Source: Archegozetes longisetosus (taxonomy: Eukaryota; Arthropoda; Arachnida; Sarcoptiformes; Trhypochthoniidae). From it: a stretch of DNA of 64,000 nucleotides. Numbering within the stretch: position 1 is the stretch's first letter; each line of letters begins with the position of its first letter. Below the pieces are notes generated by a model that had not been told where the DNA came from, did no database searches, and was given only the letters and a program-made list of their open reading frames with translations. The stretch covers positions 3,024,573-3,088,572 of the forward strand of contig JAEMBT020000004.1 of NCBI GenBank assembly GCA_018873245.2, in the 5' to 3' direction. This document shows, one piece after another, positions 22,003-32,940 of this stretch. The position numbers and the translations under genes are program-made.

Positions 22003-23005
22003 TACAATCGTTGACAAAACTCCGAGACTCGGTTTTTGAGTAATCTATACCCCTAAATATGATTGGATTTGAATGAAACTTTTTTGGGGAGACTATGAGT
22101 TGCGGAAAAATTTTTCACAAAGTGTCGTATTTCGCCTTCCACGGGTCTGTCCATAAATAACGTAAATTCACACAGAATTGACCAATATTTTTGAATTCTG
22201 ATGAGTGGAATCAAAACTTCTTATAAAATGATTGAACACGTGTATTTTTGTTTAACTAAAAATCTCTCAACTTCAGAGTTATAGCACATTAAACTCAAAA
22301 AATGGAATTTCTAGCTGAGCAGAACTTTTCGAATAAGAGCTCAAATATCTTGATATTGGTATCAAATTAAAGCTTTTAAAAAGTTCTTTCTAAAATCATT
22401 TGCTCAAATATTCAAATTAGGGAGATAAAATTTTTGTCAATAAAGTTCATGAAAATAATCAATAGAAAAGTTCAAGTTAGTGACAACGATTTATAAAGAT
22501 TTCATACAAGCTGTGTTGAAATCAAAATAATCAGTGAAATCTAATAGTAAAGCAAAATTCGTTCGCGCTATACATAAAATAAGCTTAACTACAAATATTC
22601 GCGCAAATGATTTTAGAAAGAACTTTTTAAAAGCTTTAATTTGATACCAATATCAAGATATTTGGCTCTTATCCGAAAAGTTCTGCTCAACTAGAAATTC
22701 CATTTTTTGAGTTTAATGTGCTATAACTCTGAAGTTGAGAAATTTTCAGTCAAACAAAAATACACGTATTCAATCATTTTATAAGAAGTTTTGATTCCAT
22801 TCATCAGAATTCAAAAATATTTATTGGTCAATTCTGTGTAAATTTACGTTATTTATGGACAGACCCGTGGAAGGCGAAATACGACACTTTGTGAAAAATT
22901 TTTCCGCAACTCATAGTCTCCCCAAAAAAATTTCATTCAAATCCAATCATATTTAGGGGTATAGAATGCTCAAAAACCGAGTCCCGGAGTTTTGTCAATG
23001 ACTGT
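22003..23005. mobile_element. 1-kb palindromic MITE with TA ends
   Basis: Both ends read TACA(A/G)TC(G/A)TTGACAAAACTC from their own strand, with TA at the outer edge as expected for Tc1/mariner-type targets. Arms of about 408 bp match closely, for example CGTGGAAGGCGAAATACGAC in the right arm. No coding capacity. Confidence 0.85.
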
Positions 23006-23243
23006 ACTCTTGGAATCTAAAATCCCTTTAATTATATGAATTTTTGTTTCATTTAAATTAAAACTTGAACTAGAATTCAAGTCAAAATATGAAATATTCT
23101 GTTCAAATTATATAAAAATAAATTCAAATAATCGTCATTTCAAAGACATATAACAGACAAATGAAAGACAAAAATCTTTATTTGAATTATTCGAAACAAA
23201 TTGAATCTATTAATCATTAGTGCGTGTGAAGAGAATAATACTA

Positions 23244-25483
23244 TTACTGTTTGCCTGTAACTGTAAATTGTAAATGAACGCAACCATAGATTTGATTAGT
23301 TTTTTCATCATACCACGTTGCATTACCTTCAAAACTTCCCTAAAATATGTAAATGACTCAAATTAGAACATAAGATTTGAACAAAATAATTCTATTTTCT
23401 TTATGAAAACTTTGTGCAAGTCAATTGGACTCATTCTACTTGTATACTTCTATTTAAAAGTATAAGCTAACTCAGAAGAAGTCAATCTAAATAATGCTTT
23501 AGATAATAAGTCAAAACTGGATCATAGACAAGTAGAAGAATCATCAAAAACAACAAATAACGCATTTATATACCACAAATATTTTATCAAAAGCTGATCC
23601 AAAGTTTGGTAAAGGGATATCATTTCCACTAGAAGAATATCTGCCACGAGTTATTGGACAATTGATGCCGAAACTTGCAAATATTGCACCAAAATTCTTC
23701 ATTGCATGATCGCAGAAATTATAAGTGCTATAATTAAATCAAAATAACTATTATTTCATGTGATCAAATTTAATTAAGTAATTCATTGCGATCTCAAAAA
23801 CACTTAAAGGTTTAATGTGATTCTCCAAACTTCGTTATAGTTTGACAAGTTTAAAATCAAGTAAAGTTTATTCTTAGTTTCTCAGAAGTCAAGATCCATT
23901 TTTGAATCTATTTGAAACAATTTATTTATTGAGAAAAGTGTCCTGTCATATTTGAATTGAATTTATTATTTTTTCAAATTACTGATTGCTTGGAAAATGA
24001 TTTACTCTTTTAGCTCAAACTATATATACTCTTCATATTTACTGTCTGTCGAGTGTTTCTGTGTTTGAGGCACAAACTTTATATTAAAGCAGCTAAATTT
24101 CATAACATAGTAATTGAAAAGAAGTTTTATTCAATACAAGAACTAGTTTTAGGAATAACGAGACACAAATTTTGTTGGAAAAGGAAAGATGAGAAACACC
24201 ATTGAAGGCAAAAGTTCATATCAATAGAATCTATTGAATATTTGGTAGACATTAATGACAAATACAGTTCTGTGAAAATTCGATACTTTTCTTAAGATAC
24301 AGCAATGATTGCGAGTTGAAGCCACAGAATTATCCTTAAAAAGGAAATTATTTTCTGAATACTTGTATTCTGGACGGGTAATCACGTTCAAAGAATTTTC
24401 GAGTTAATAGTAATCTAAAATCTTGTCCTCCTATAACTACTTGATTGTGTGTGCGCATCAACAGATTTTCAACACTCAACACATTTCTTGAGAAAGGTTT
24501 GCTCCAGAAAACCAATAAAATACAAATCGAAGTTGAAGTTTTGTAACTTTGTCTAACCCTTCTATTTGTTAACTCGCAAAAAACAACATTTCATTTTATG
24601 AACAGAAAAGTACTGGACATCTTTTCTAACTTTTTTATTGATCTTATTTATTTGTTTTTAAAATTTATTTTGCATAATCATAGAGTGATCTCATGTTGAG
24701 AGCTATGTTCAGGTGAAAGAGTTTACTTTGAACAAGTCGTTTGTTTAATTTTAAACACATTTAAGTAGCTTAGATCTGATTCATTAAGAGTTTTATGCAA
24801 AGTACTATCTAATTTGAAAAAACTCTTAGTTACTTACAAAAATATCGTGACTGAAGAATTCAATGATTAGGCCATGTAAATGATCTCATATAATAAGCGA
24901 TCATCATAGAAAGTTTTATAGATAGTATTCTAAAGATAATTTTCTAAACTTTATCCTCTAGTAAATGATTGTTTGTATGGCAGATCATTTGTGAACTTTC
25001 AAGTTTAAGAAATATGAAAAAGTTTTATAGATTCGTGACTTTTATATGAGAATGGATTTGTACAAGACCTAAGAGCTTTTACTATAAATAAAATAGATGA
25101 CATACCATGATCCCATATCTCCAATACATGGTATAAACATTCTCGTTGGTGTCAGTTTATCCACAACAAGCTTCATCTTTATATTTCCTGATATATCTTG
25201 AGTGAAATCCACATCCGCTGCCACTTTAACTGAACCTAAATTTTTTATATAATTAAAATTCATTTTCGTGAATAAACAGTTTCTTAAATAATAACTAGTA
25301 GTAACTGAATTATAATTTATGTCGATTAAATCTCCGACCTGGATAAATGATAGGATAAGGAGTCATTGTAATAGAATGAAGTTTAACAATACGATTTTCT
25401 GGACCACAATCTCTTAAGACTAATGGATCACAATTAATAGCTATAACTACAGATAATATGAGAACAGCATATTTCAAAGTCAT
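23244..25483 (-). CDS. GM2-activator-like lipid-binding protein (ML superfamily)
   Basis: Four exons on the minus strand, 25483-25339, 25235-25106, 23727-23574 and 23339-23244, with GT-AG introns (103, 1378 and 234 nt), sum to 525 nt and give 174 residues. Residues 1-18 (MTLKYAVLILSVVIAINC) form a signal peptide. DCG follows, then SITMTPYPIIYPGSVKV, and the diagnostic block IPCIGDMGSCTYNFCDHAM, which closely parallels the cysteine pattern of animal GM2 activator (IPC, GSCT, FCD), then NCPITRGRYS and YGCVHLQFTVTGKQ at the end. GM2 activator lifts gangliosides for lysosomal hexosaminidase A in vertebrates; invertebrate homologues are less understood. It should be secreted or lysosomal. Every junction keeps the frame. 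The long intron shows no gene inside. Confidence 0.8.
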
Positions 25484-25702
25484 TTTTTCTTAATTGAATA
25501 GCCTTTACGAACAAGTCACAAATTTCTAGTCAATGCAATAACAGAATGATTTAGGCTTTAATTTATTGCATTCAAATTACTGACGTCAAGTATCCATGAG
25601 AAATGTTTATGAGAGAGAAACCTGCACTTTTTTATCTTCTAAAGGACAGAAAACACGTTATCAAATAATTTTAGATAATTTCTACAATTACTCTCGATTA
25701 CA

Positions 25703-26078
25703 CGACGTTACCGCGCAAACATTACCGTGCGGTATTGTCGTATGCGGTATTGTATCTTGCGCCGTATTGTCGTTTGCGCTGTAGTGTCGTCTAATTTGTC
25801 AATGAGAGTATAGCTAGCACGACATTACAGCGCATAAAATACAGCGCATAAAATACAGCGCAAACAAACCCGCGTACTACACTACTGCGGAAACGACAAT
25901 ACCGCCCGGTAGTGTATTTTGCGCGTGATTGTCGTTTACGCGGTATGGTCGTTTGCGCAGTAGTCTCATTTGCGTAGTATTGTATTTTTGCGCGGTAGTG
26001 TCGTTTGCGTGGTAATGTCGTACGCAGGTTTGTTTGCGCTGTAATGTCGTGCTAGCTATACTCTCATTGACAAATTAG
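25703..26078. repeat. CpG-rich 17-bp repeat array with 44-bp exact inverted arms
   Basis: Units close to GTATTGTCGTTTGCGCG recur every 16-18 bp, forward at 25718-25790, reversed at about 25822-25905 and forward again at about 25910-26045. Exact 44-bp inverted arms, starting CTAATTTGTCAATGAGAGTA at 25791-25834 and ending at 26078, bracket the last two blocks. The array is rich in CpG within a very AT-rich region. It has no coding potential. The units could be transposase-binding subterminal repeats of a DNA element; that is inference. Confidence 0.75.
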
Positions 26079-27625
26079 ATTTGAGTAATCTATTAGCATC
26101 GGATGAAATTTTTACTATATATTATTGTAGTTTCAACACTTTAATCTTCACCTTAAATAGTTAGTCAAGAAACTTTTCTCAAGAAATAATTTTTTTAAAC
26201 ATGATTTGAAGTCTAGACTAAATTCAATTTTTTATAAAATGAAAGAACAGGAGAAAGGATTGGAAACTTTAAAACGTGATGTGACGAAATTTTAGAAAAT
26301 AAAGCTATAATTTTATATTTATTATAGTTGTTGATGCATTTTGTTCTTTGATGAGCTAAAGGTTGTCCAATTATCTTTAGTGAAACTTTGCACTCAGAAA
26401 AACATCTGTAATCGACAATTTGTATACCCTGTTAGACTTACATCGATTGAACGAGTGATTACTACTGTATACAAGTAGTATTAGTACAGACATTCCGATT
26501 TATAGTAAACAAATGTGTGCAGTCAAAACAGTTCACTATTAGTGGAGGTTCTACTGTAACCGTTTATTTCTGTAAGGTATTTTAAAGATTTGTGTTCGGT
26601 GTAGTGTTTGCTATAGTTGGCATTCTCTGTAAGCGCGTTTGCTATAAACGAGATTGATTGTACTGACTCAGTTTTTATGTTGTTTTGCTCAAAGTGACTT
26701 CAAGAAGCTGTAAGAGATTCTACTAAATTGATTTTACGATCACTTTTCAATCTTCTGAAAAATAAAAATATGTTTAAAAAGTATCTCATGAATTATTAAA
26801 CACTTGATGAGATATAGACACATTTCAGATTTATCAAATTATAAGAAGTTTTTCAACCAGAATTCTCAACTTAAGCTACCTCTTCAGGAAACTGAATAAA
26901 AAACTCTGAAAGGTTGTGCAATTTTTTATCTTCAAATATGGATAGAATCCAGACTGGAATACACTTCGAACTTAGATACGATTCTTACGAAATTACATCA
27001 AAAGTTTTTTATAGACTAATATTTGCAAAGTTAATCTAAAACAACTCTTTCTCTGTCCTTTGATCTTTAATAAAAAATATTATGTATTATGGCATCAAAA
27101 GTGGAAGATATTAACGATCATTGTTTATTCATTTATCTAAAAACAATCTTATCAAATATTCATAATTTTCATATGAAGTTACAATGTAGTTTTGAATATA
27201 AATCACCAGTTTTCGATTATATGTTTTACATTATTTTTAGCCTTTGTCTAGATTTTTACAATCTTACTCTCTAGATTTTACTGTCCAACTCACACATTTG
27301 AAATGCGTTTCAAGTATATCACTTCATACATCATTTGCTGATGATCAGAGTCTACCGAAAATAAAGTAACTTTAAGAATATGTCACGCTCAACAATCAAC
27401 TAATTGCACTAAACTATTTTCTAGTAGTGGTCAAATGTTTAGAATAGGTTTCATTTGATCTTCCAAAATACAGATATTAATTATTGTGTTTGAGTACAAG
27501 CTTCAGCTTCTTTTATTATTCACTATGATAAGTAACTTTCTACTCCACGATCGACTTAGCTGAAAAACCAGTTTTAATTCAAATGATGATTCAAGAATTA
27601 ACAAGAGTTTAGGTGCACTATGCAA
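26079..27625. other. Mostly non-coding
   Basis: Contains a candidate MITE (26487-26660). A 61-codon frame at 27089-27274 has no motif. No gene recognised. Confidence 0.4.
26487..26660. mobile_element. Candidate pogo/Tigger-type MITE
   Basis: The left end CAGACATTCCGATTTATAGT and the right end, CAATCAATCTCGTTTATAGC on the opposite strand, share the TTTATAG(T/C)AAAC core and are each bordered by TA. The arms are diverged, so confidence is moderate. Confidence 0.45.
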
Positions 27626-27633
27626 CCTATTAT

Positions 27634-30379
27634 CTAAGACACTTTTATTATTTGAGAAAGTAGGGGTCAAATTATTTGAGTAACTATTTGAGAAAATTGG
27701 TCTAATTATTTGAGTATTTGTTAAAATTATTTGACAAGTTTTCACATCTAAACCTATTATTCAAGGAGTTCATGTCATAAAATTGTAGTTTAAATAATTA
27801 CTGCAATAAATAGGTCGAAGATTTTCTAATTTGAACATTTTAATAAATTGAATTTGATAATTTACAGAAGAGTTTACATGCAATTATAATAGAGAGAAGT
27901 TAAATACTTCAAACTTTCTTCAGAGAGATTATGTCTTTTATCACTAAGAATATTGTTGTAACAACTGAACGATCGTTCAATCTCAGCACTAGAAATAGGA
28001 ACAAATAAGTATTTAAAAACAATCGGTGCCATCAATTTCCATTTCTTGAAGTTAGATTTCCAAAAATTCGGAATATAAACGTTGGTTTTAATATTTTTTG
28101 GCTTTTCATATTCTTTAACATAATTAATATAAGACTTGAATTCAGAAGAGAGCTGTGAAACCTTCAATAAATCACCAGAATTTATCAAATTATTCATTTC
28201 AGGTATTGATACTAACTCTTTAATCAACTCATCAACAGATCGTGTATTGTTCTTAGCCCTCTGAGGATCAAATATTTCCATAGTTTTTAGAAAACCCATA
28301 GCTGGCTCTTTACCAAAATCAAAATATAACTCCAATTTAAGTAAAGTTTGGTTAAGACAATCGATTACCGATTGTTTGAAACGCGAAAACTCATATTCAT
28401 TTAGCTCTTTTCTATAAATATCGAGGTAATCATTTACATCAATGTTAGCATACATTTTACGAAAAATTGCAATTAAGTCTGAACAATATTTAAAGATGTT
28501 GGTTTTCATTATGTCTTGCCTCTGAGTGGACAGAACTGCATCAATAATCGGCTGAGAAATACTTTTAATGAACTTAATTTGTTCGTACAAAATAGGATTT
28601 TCTATCATTCTTCTCAATATTGGTATTAATGGAGAACTGATTTTAGCATTTGTTAAATTTCTGATCAAATCACCGTAAAATTTAAATAAATTTTCATGAA
28701 TAGCGATAGCTTCAAGCCATGAGTTCCATCTGGTAATGGAAGTCTTAGGAATAGATTTACCACAAGTTTCAAAATATATTTTACGCCTGACTCTCGATTT
28801 CTTGAAAAAAAATTTCATTTTTGCTATGAATTCATCCACTTCAATAAAACTATATCTAAAGGTTTCTGCGACCAAATTAAAAATATGTGAATGACATGTG
28901 ATGTGTATTGAGTTAGGCCAAAGAACTTTAAATTTTTTAAATGCTTTCATCATATAGCTGGCATTATCACTAACAAATGATGTGATTTTATCGAAATCTA
29001 ATCCTGAATTTGCTATAACTTTATTAGTTTCGCGAACAATCGCATCGCTATCAACTGTTGTGTTCAAGAATAAAGTGTTAATAAGAATTGACTTAAGGCG
29101 AAAATCATCGTTCAACGGAAAATCAATCGCTGATGGAGTAATCAATATATTAATAACTGCTCGATATTTCTTGTCTTGTGTTTCGTCGACAATGACTGAA
29201 AACCCATCGACTTTACTCAATGATTCGATGATATCCTTTTGTTTATTTGCATAAACTTTTGGTATTCGTTTTCTCAAACAGTCGGCTAACGGAATCTGAT
29301 CTCCGAATTTGCAATACTTTGTGAAGAAAGCTCTGAATTCTTGATTATTAGTTTTTTCAATAGGAATATTAGTTGAGGTCAACATTAAAACCAAATCATT
29401 GAGAAACATTTCTTTTTCATTTTGCTTCTCAAAGTTGTTAACAATTTTCAATTGATTTGAATTGTTTTTGATATACTTCTTATGCTTATTAGAGTTCAGG
29501 TGAAAATCGATGACATTTTTATGCTTGAAGTTAACAAAAACATTACATGTATTGCAATACATTTTTTCGTCTTTGACAATAAATGGCTCTTTATATTCAT
29601 TAACTCTCATTTTGACAGTTATTCTGTTTCCTTTTTTAAACCTTTTGCTGATTATCTTTCTTTGAGTTTTTCGGCGTTTTGATTCATTTGAACTCGAATA
29701 TTCGCTTTCTGTTAAATCAATAAAACTATTCATTTGGGAATCATTCGGAATAACTACTTCTTCAGAGTCTATAATAGTATTTTCTGACATTTGTCTCTCT
29801 TTGAATATCATTCGCTAAATTTTGCATATATTGAACATCAATTGTGGTCTCATTTAATTCAACGCATTCATTACCAAAACAAAGATTGTCCTCTATTTCA
29901 GACATCTTCTGTTTAGAAAATATTTTTTTATTAATTATTTATAATTGAAGTATCGGTTAAACTTACTTTCTATTCGCCAAAACTAATAAGCGTTTGATGT
30001 TTGATGACAATTATATTTAAATAAATTAAATCACGACTATTACACATAATCATTACACACAATCATAATATCAAAATACAATTTATAAAATGCGTGTTCA
30101 TTTCATTCATTGTATTTACTATTCAAAGCACCTAATTATGTATTATTTTAGATATTTTATGTTTTGGTGCACGAATTACAGTTCTTAAAAGTATTGATTA
30201 ATCGAAAGTTTGTTTCTGAAAAGTATTTCTAATTTTTACGGTTTTGAAAAAATTATTCGAGAAAAGTAGAAAATTATTTGATATTATTTCAAAATGTTTG
30301 ATCAAATAATTTATTTGAAATTATTTGATAAAAATAAAATTATTTGAAATTATTTGATTAAATAATGAAAGTGTCTTAG
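27634..30379 (-). mobile_element. Complete hAT transposon
   Basis: The ends are CTAAGACACTTTTATTATTT and, on the other strand, CTAAGACACTTTCATTATTT: 19 of 20 bases match. Exact 8-bp duplications CCTATTAT flank it (27626-27633 and 30380-30387). AT-rich subterminal repeats of TTATTTGA occur at both ends (for example 27646-27735 and 30284-30360), likely transposase-binding sites. The 2746-bp body has one transposase frame. Intact ends, duplication and gene make this a candidate autonomous or recently active copy. Confidence 0.92.
27874..29811 (-). CDS. hAT-family transposase
   Basis: A 645-residue open frame. A BED/C2H2-like zinc finger is visible (Cys86, Cys89, His104, His110). The RNase-H-like core shows the expected acidic residues: VIVDETQD (Asp209), FVSDNASYM (Asp282) and SSAEIERSFS (Glu612), with the CHSHIFNLVAETF segment of the insertion domain after the second Asp. 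The end, SCYNNILSDKRHNLSEESL, is the hAT dimerisation motif. It catalyses cut-and-paste transposition with 8-bp duplications, as its flanks show. Upstream, an overlapping short frame starts with an ATG at 29905 (MSEIEDNLCFGNECVEL), which may be a 5' coding exon lost by a one-base shift or an upstream reading frame; the start used here is the first in-frame ATG. Confidence 0.92.
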   Translation of the reverse strand: MIFKERQMSENTIIDSEEVVIPNDSQMNSFIDLTESEYSSSNESKRRKTQRKIISKRFKKGNRITVKMRVNEYKEPFIVKDEKMYCNTCNVFVNFKHKNVIDFHLNSNKHKKYIKNNSNQLKIVNNFEKQNEKEMFLNDLVLMLTSTNIPIEKTNNQEFRAFFTKYCKFGDQIPLADCLRKRIPKVYANKQKDIIESLSKVDGFSVIVDETQDKKYRAVINILITPSAIDFPLNDDFRLKSILINTLFLNTTVDSDAIVRETNKVIANSGLDFDKITSFVSDNASYMMKAFKKFKVLWPNSIHITCHSHIFNLVAETFRYSFIEVDEFIAKMKFFFKKSRVRRKIYFETCGKSIPKTSITRWNSWLEAIAIHENLFKFYGDLIRNLTNAKISSPLIPILRRMIENPILYEQIKFIKSISQPIIDAVLSTQRQDIMKTNIFKYCSDLIAIFRKMYANIDVNDYLDIYRKELNEYEFSRFKQSVIDCLNQTLLKLELYFDFGKEPAMGFLKTMEIFDPQRAKNNTRSVDELIKELVSIPEMNNLINSGDLLKVSQLSSEFKSYINYVKEYEKPKNIKTNVYIPNFWKSNFKKWKLMAPIVFKYLFVPISSAEIERSFSCYNNILSDKRHNLSEESLKYLTSLYYNCM

Positions 30380-30387
30380 CCTATTAT

Positions 30388-30839
30388 ACACTGATATGAT
30401 TTCTAATTCAGGAGTTCTAACACAACTTGTAAACAATTGTCTTTAACTGGTTTCACACTTTGTTTTTTGATAACTTTAACACTAATTACTTTGTACGGTA
30501 TTGCGAAGTGATTTTTGTAGCAATAAATATATAATAAAAGCCTAGTTTACATTTAATTCAGACAGACTTATAAGCATTGAGACAAAACATACTTCTGTTG
30601 AGTGAAACCATCTTCTCATACTTGAGGCCATAAAAGTAATAACTGAAAATTTGTCTGATTACTTGCCATAAGACTAACTTCAGGTGCTACTTCATGTCAT
30701 TAAGCTGGATAAAATTGAGAGTTTAAACAACAGTTTACTTTTGTATTGATAGAAACGAAAGTCAAGTTCATTAATTTTATTGAAAAACGTATGGCGTAAT
30801 TACAGAAACAATTGATGGCAAACCTAAAAGAATATATTT
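30388..30839. other. Non-coding
   Basis: Between the hAT element and the haspin C unit; no gene seen. Confidence 0.4.
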
Positions 30840-32240
30840 CCCGATTTCGACATTTTTTCAATTTTTGAAAGCAATAAGAATTTAAAACAGTGTTGCACAC
30901 AAGCTGCAGTATTATCTTTAAATAACTGAAGAGCGTTAGATGTTTGGGTAATTATTTAATTCTCTTTATAGAATTATTTCTGTAGTAAATTTAAATTCGT
31001 GGTCCAAATATTAACACGAGATACAACAAGTCAAACTATTTTGCCACAACACTGGGTAATATATTGTAGAATCCGTTGACTTAATTTTTAAAATTTTTCA
31101 AGATGATATCAGTTAAGCAACAGTTAAAATAAATCTTTGCCAAAGCTATCAAATAGATTACCGTTTGCTCTTTCGCTTTCTATTTACTTTCAAACCATTT
31201 TATAGGTAATACTATAAATTAACTGAAGCATTATATCAATTGTTACACCTGCTGGGCTTACTTTTGTTATAGGACTGGACTTCTATAACTGTATTGTAAA
31301 CAATAACAGTTATTCAGGAAAATGCAGTTTCAAACACCAATACACATAAAATATTATATTTATTGATAAGTCATAAGTTTTGACAATTAGATAAAAACGC
31401 AAAAATATCAGAAATTTCCAAATAAAAACCAATAAAAAATAATAGCTCAATACATCTATAGTGTGCACACTTGTTCTCTTCACGTCCAAACTCTCATACC
31501 TAAAACATAACTAACTCGTCTCTCCTTATAACTAACTTTTTCTTCCAACTCTCTATACTTTTTCTCTTTTTCTACTCTAAAGAACATTGCCGAACCCTGC
31601 CTATCATATATTTTTAAATATATGATAACATATTTAATCACGATGTACTACAATTTGTAACACTAACGCTAACTAACTTATATAACACTATATAGCAATA
31701 CACTGCTATACAGAGCCGTTTAGTGCTCTGTAACACAATTATCGCTCATAATACTATAAACAATGATATCATTGAAGAAAATTTGGAAATCGATCGAGAA
31801 GTTATCTAAATCTCTGAATAAACAAATAAGTCTTGTAAGAAAACTAAATTCAGAAAACCTAAAATATAAAAACTCAGAAAGATTTTGAAGAACCTGAATC
31901 TATTCCTAAGATTTTAGTGGTTAAAGTCTAAGTTCCACAACTTATTCTTACTGTAAGTATTCTCGACTTTTATTGCATCATTTTTTCAAAATATTTAGCT
32001 TTGAAAATTGCTACAAATTGATTAGCAGATTTGAGTTATCACACAAAAGCATTAAATACTTTATAAATCAAGTCCTCGATTCTTATTAATAATCATTTGA
32101 TTATTATCTTTTTGTGAAATCTATTTTTATTTTAAAATAAATTAATTTTTAATTGAACTTAATAAATAAGTTATTATTTATTGTTATTTGAAATCTAACA
32201 CATTTAATAGGTTTACATTAACTCTGATTCAAATTCTCTT
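30840..32240 (+). pseudogene. Haspin unit, copy C, internally deleted
   Basis: Homologous to the 5' flank, start, stop and 3' flank of haspin copies A and B, ending at the same TTAACTCT. The start codon at 31763 opens MISLKKIWKSIEKLSKSLNK, like exon 1 of A/B, but the frame stops after 41 residues at NSERF. From there the sequence continues as the last 70 nt of exon 2 (TTTTGAAGAAC and CACAACTTATTCTTACTGTAA). About 1.3 kb, including the whole kinase core and the intron, is missing. An LTR has also entered the 5' flank. More diverged from A and B than they are from each other. Confidence 0.85.
31241..31735. mobile_element. Solo LTR with 4-bp target duplication
   Basis: Starts TGTTACACCTGC and ends GCTCTGTAACA, so the 7-bp termini TGTTACA/TGTAACA are inverted, as in LTRs (TG...CA). 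CAAT flanks it on both sides (31237-31240 and 31736-31739). Arm B shows the empty site ATATCAATTATC near 36170. At 495 bp with no internal coding region it is a solo LTR left by recombination. It sits 27 bp before the haspin C start codon. The LTR superfamily is not assigned. Confidence 0.85.
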
Positions 32241-32940
32241 AATTTATTAATAATAAATAGTATTTTCGATCATTTCATAATAATGAATAATGATTTTCAA
32301 ATCAGTTTCTATGTTCTACAAAAGGATTTGTTTTTTGAGGTAAAGTTAGCACCAGTCATTTACTATGTCTTGATCTAAATCGCATGAAATAAATGAAAAT
32401 TCTTTGAAGCATTTGGTTACAAACCATTCAAAGCATTATTAAGCATTCAATGCAATGTACTCTAACTTTTTCAGCATACTGTAATAGGTAGCTTTAGTTG
32501 CATTACATTGTATTTATATTTTTAAAACATTGATCTGATTATTTATTTACATTTATAATATTCAATAAAAATGCATGAATTGGGGCTTTGAGATGGAGTA
32601 TTTAATTAGTGATTGAAGTGATGGTATATACTCTAGTAGGTCCAGGGGTGGCGTATACTGTAGATTGACCCTAATATATTGTTGTAAATTTTGCCTTAAT
32701 CTCTGCGTCTAGTGAATTTCATTGGATGAGCAATCAATGAGTTGGTAACAGGCACGCGATGTCCTTAGATGTCTATGTTATTCTGATCTTTAGTGTATCG
32801 CGCGACAGTTATCATGTACACCAAGTCCATTTAAAACTCATTTTTAGAATTGATTAAACCGTTCGTTTTAAGTATTTGCATATTTGAACTAACTTTTGTG
32901 TGTTTATGACACAGTTTCTGCTGTATTTTAATTTTTAGTT
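32241..32940. other. Non-coding
   Basis: AT-rich; no gene or repeat recognised. Confidence 0.4.

Noticed and set aside
25703-26078. CRISPR-like appearance of the 17-bp array
   Set aside because: Repeats are contiguous without unique spacers, invert in the middle, and the window is eukaryotic.
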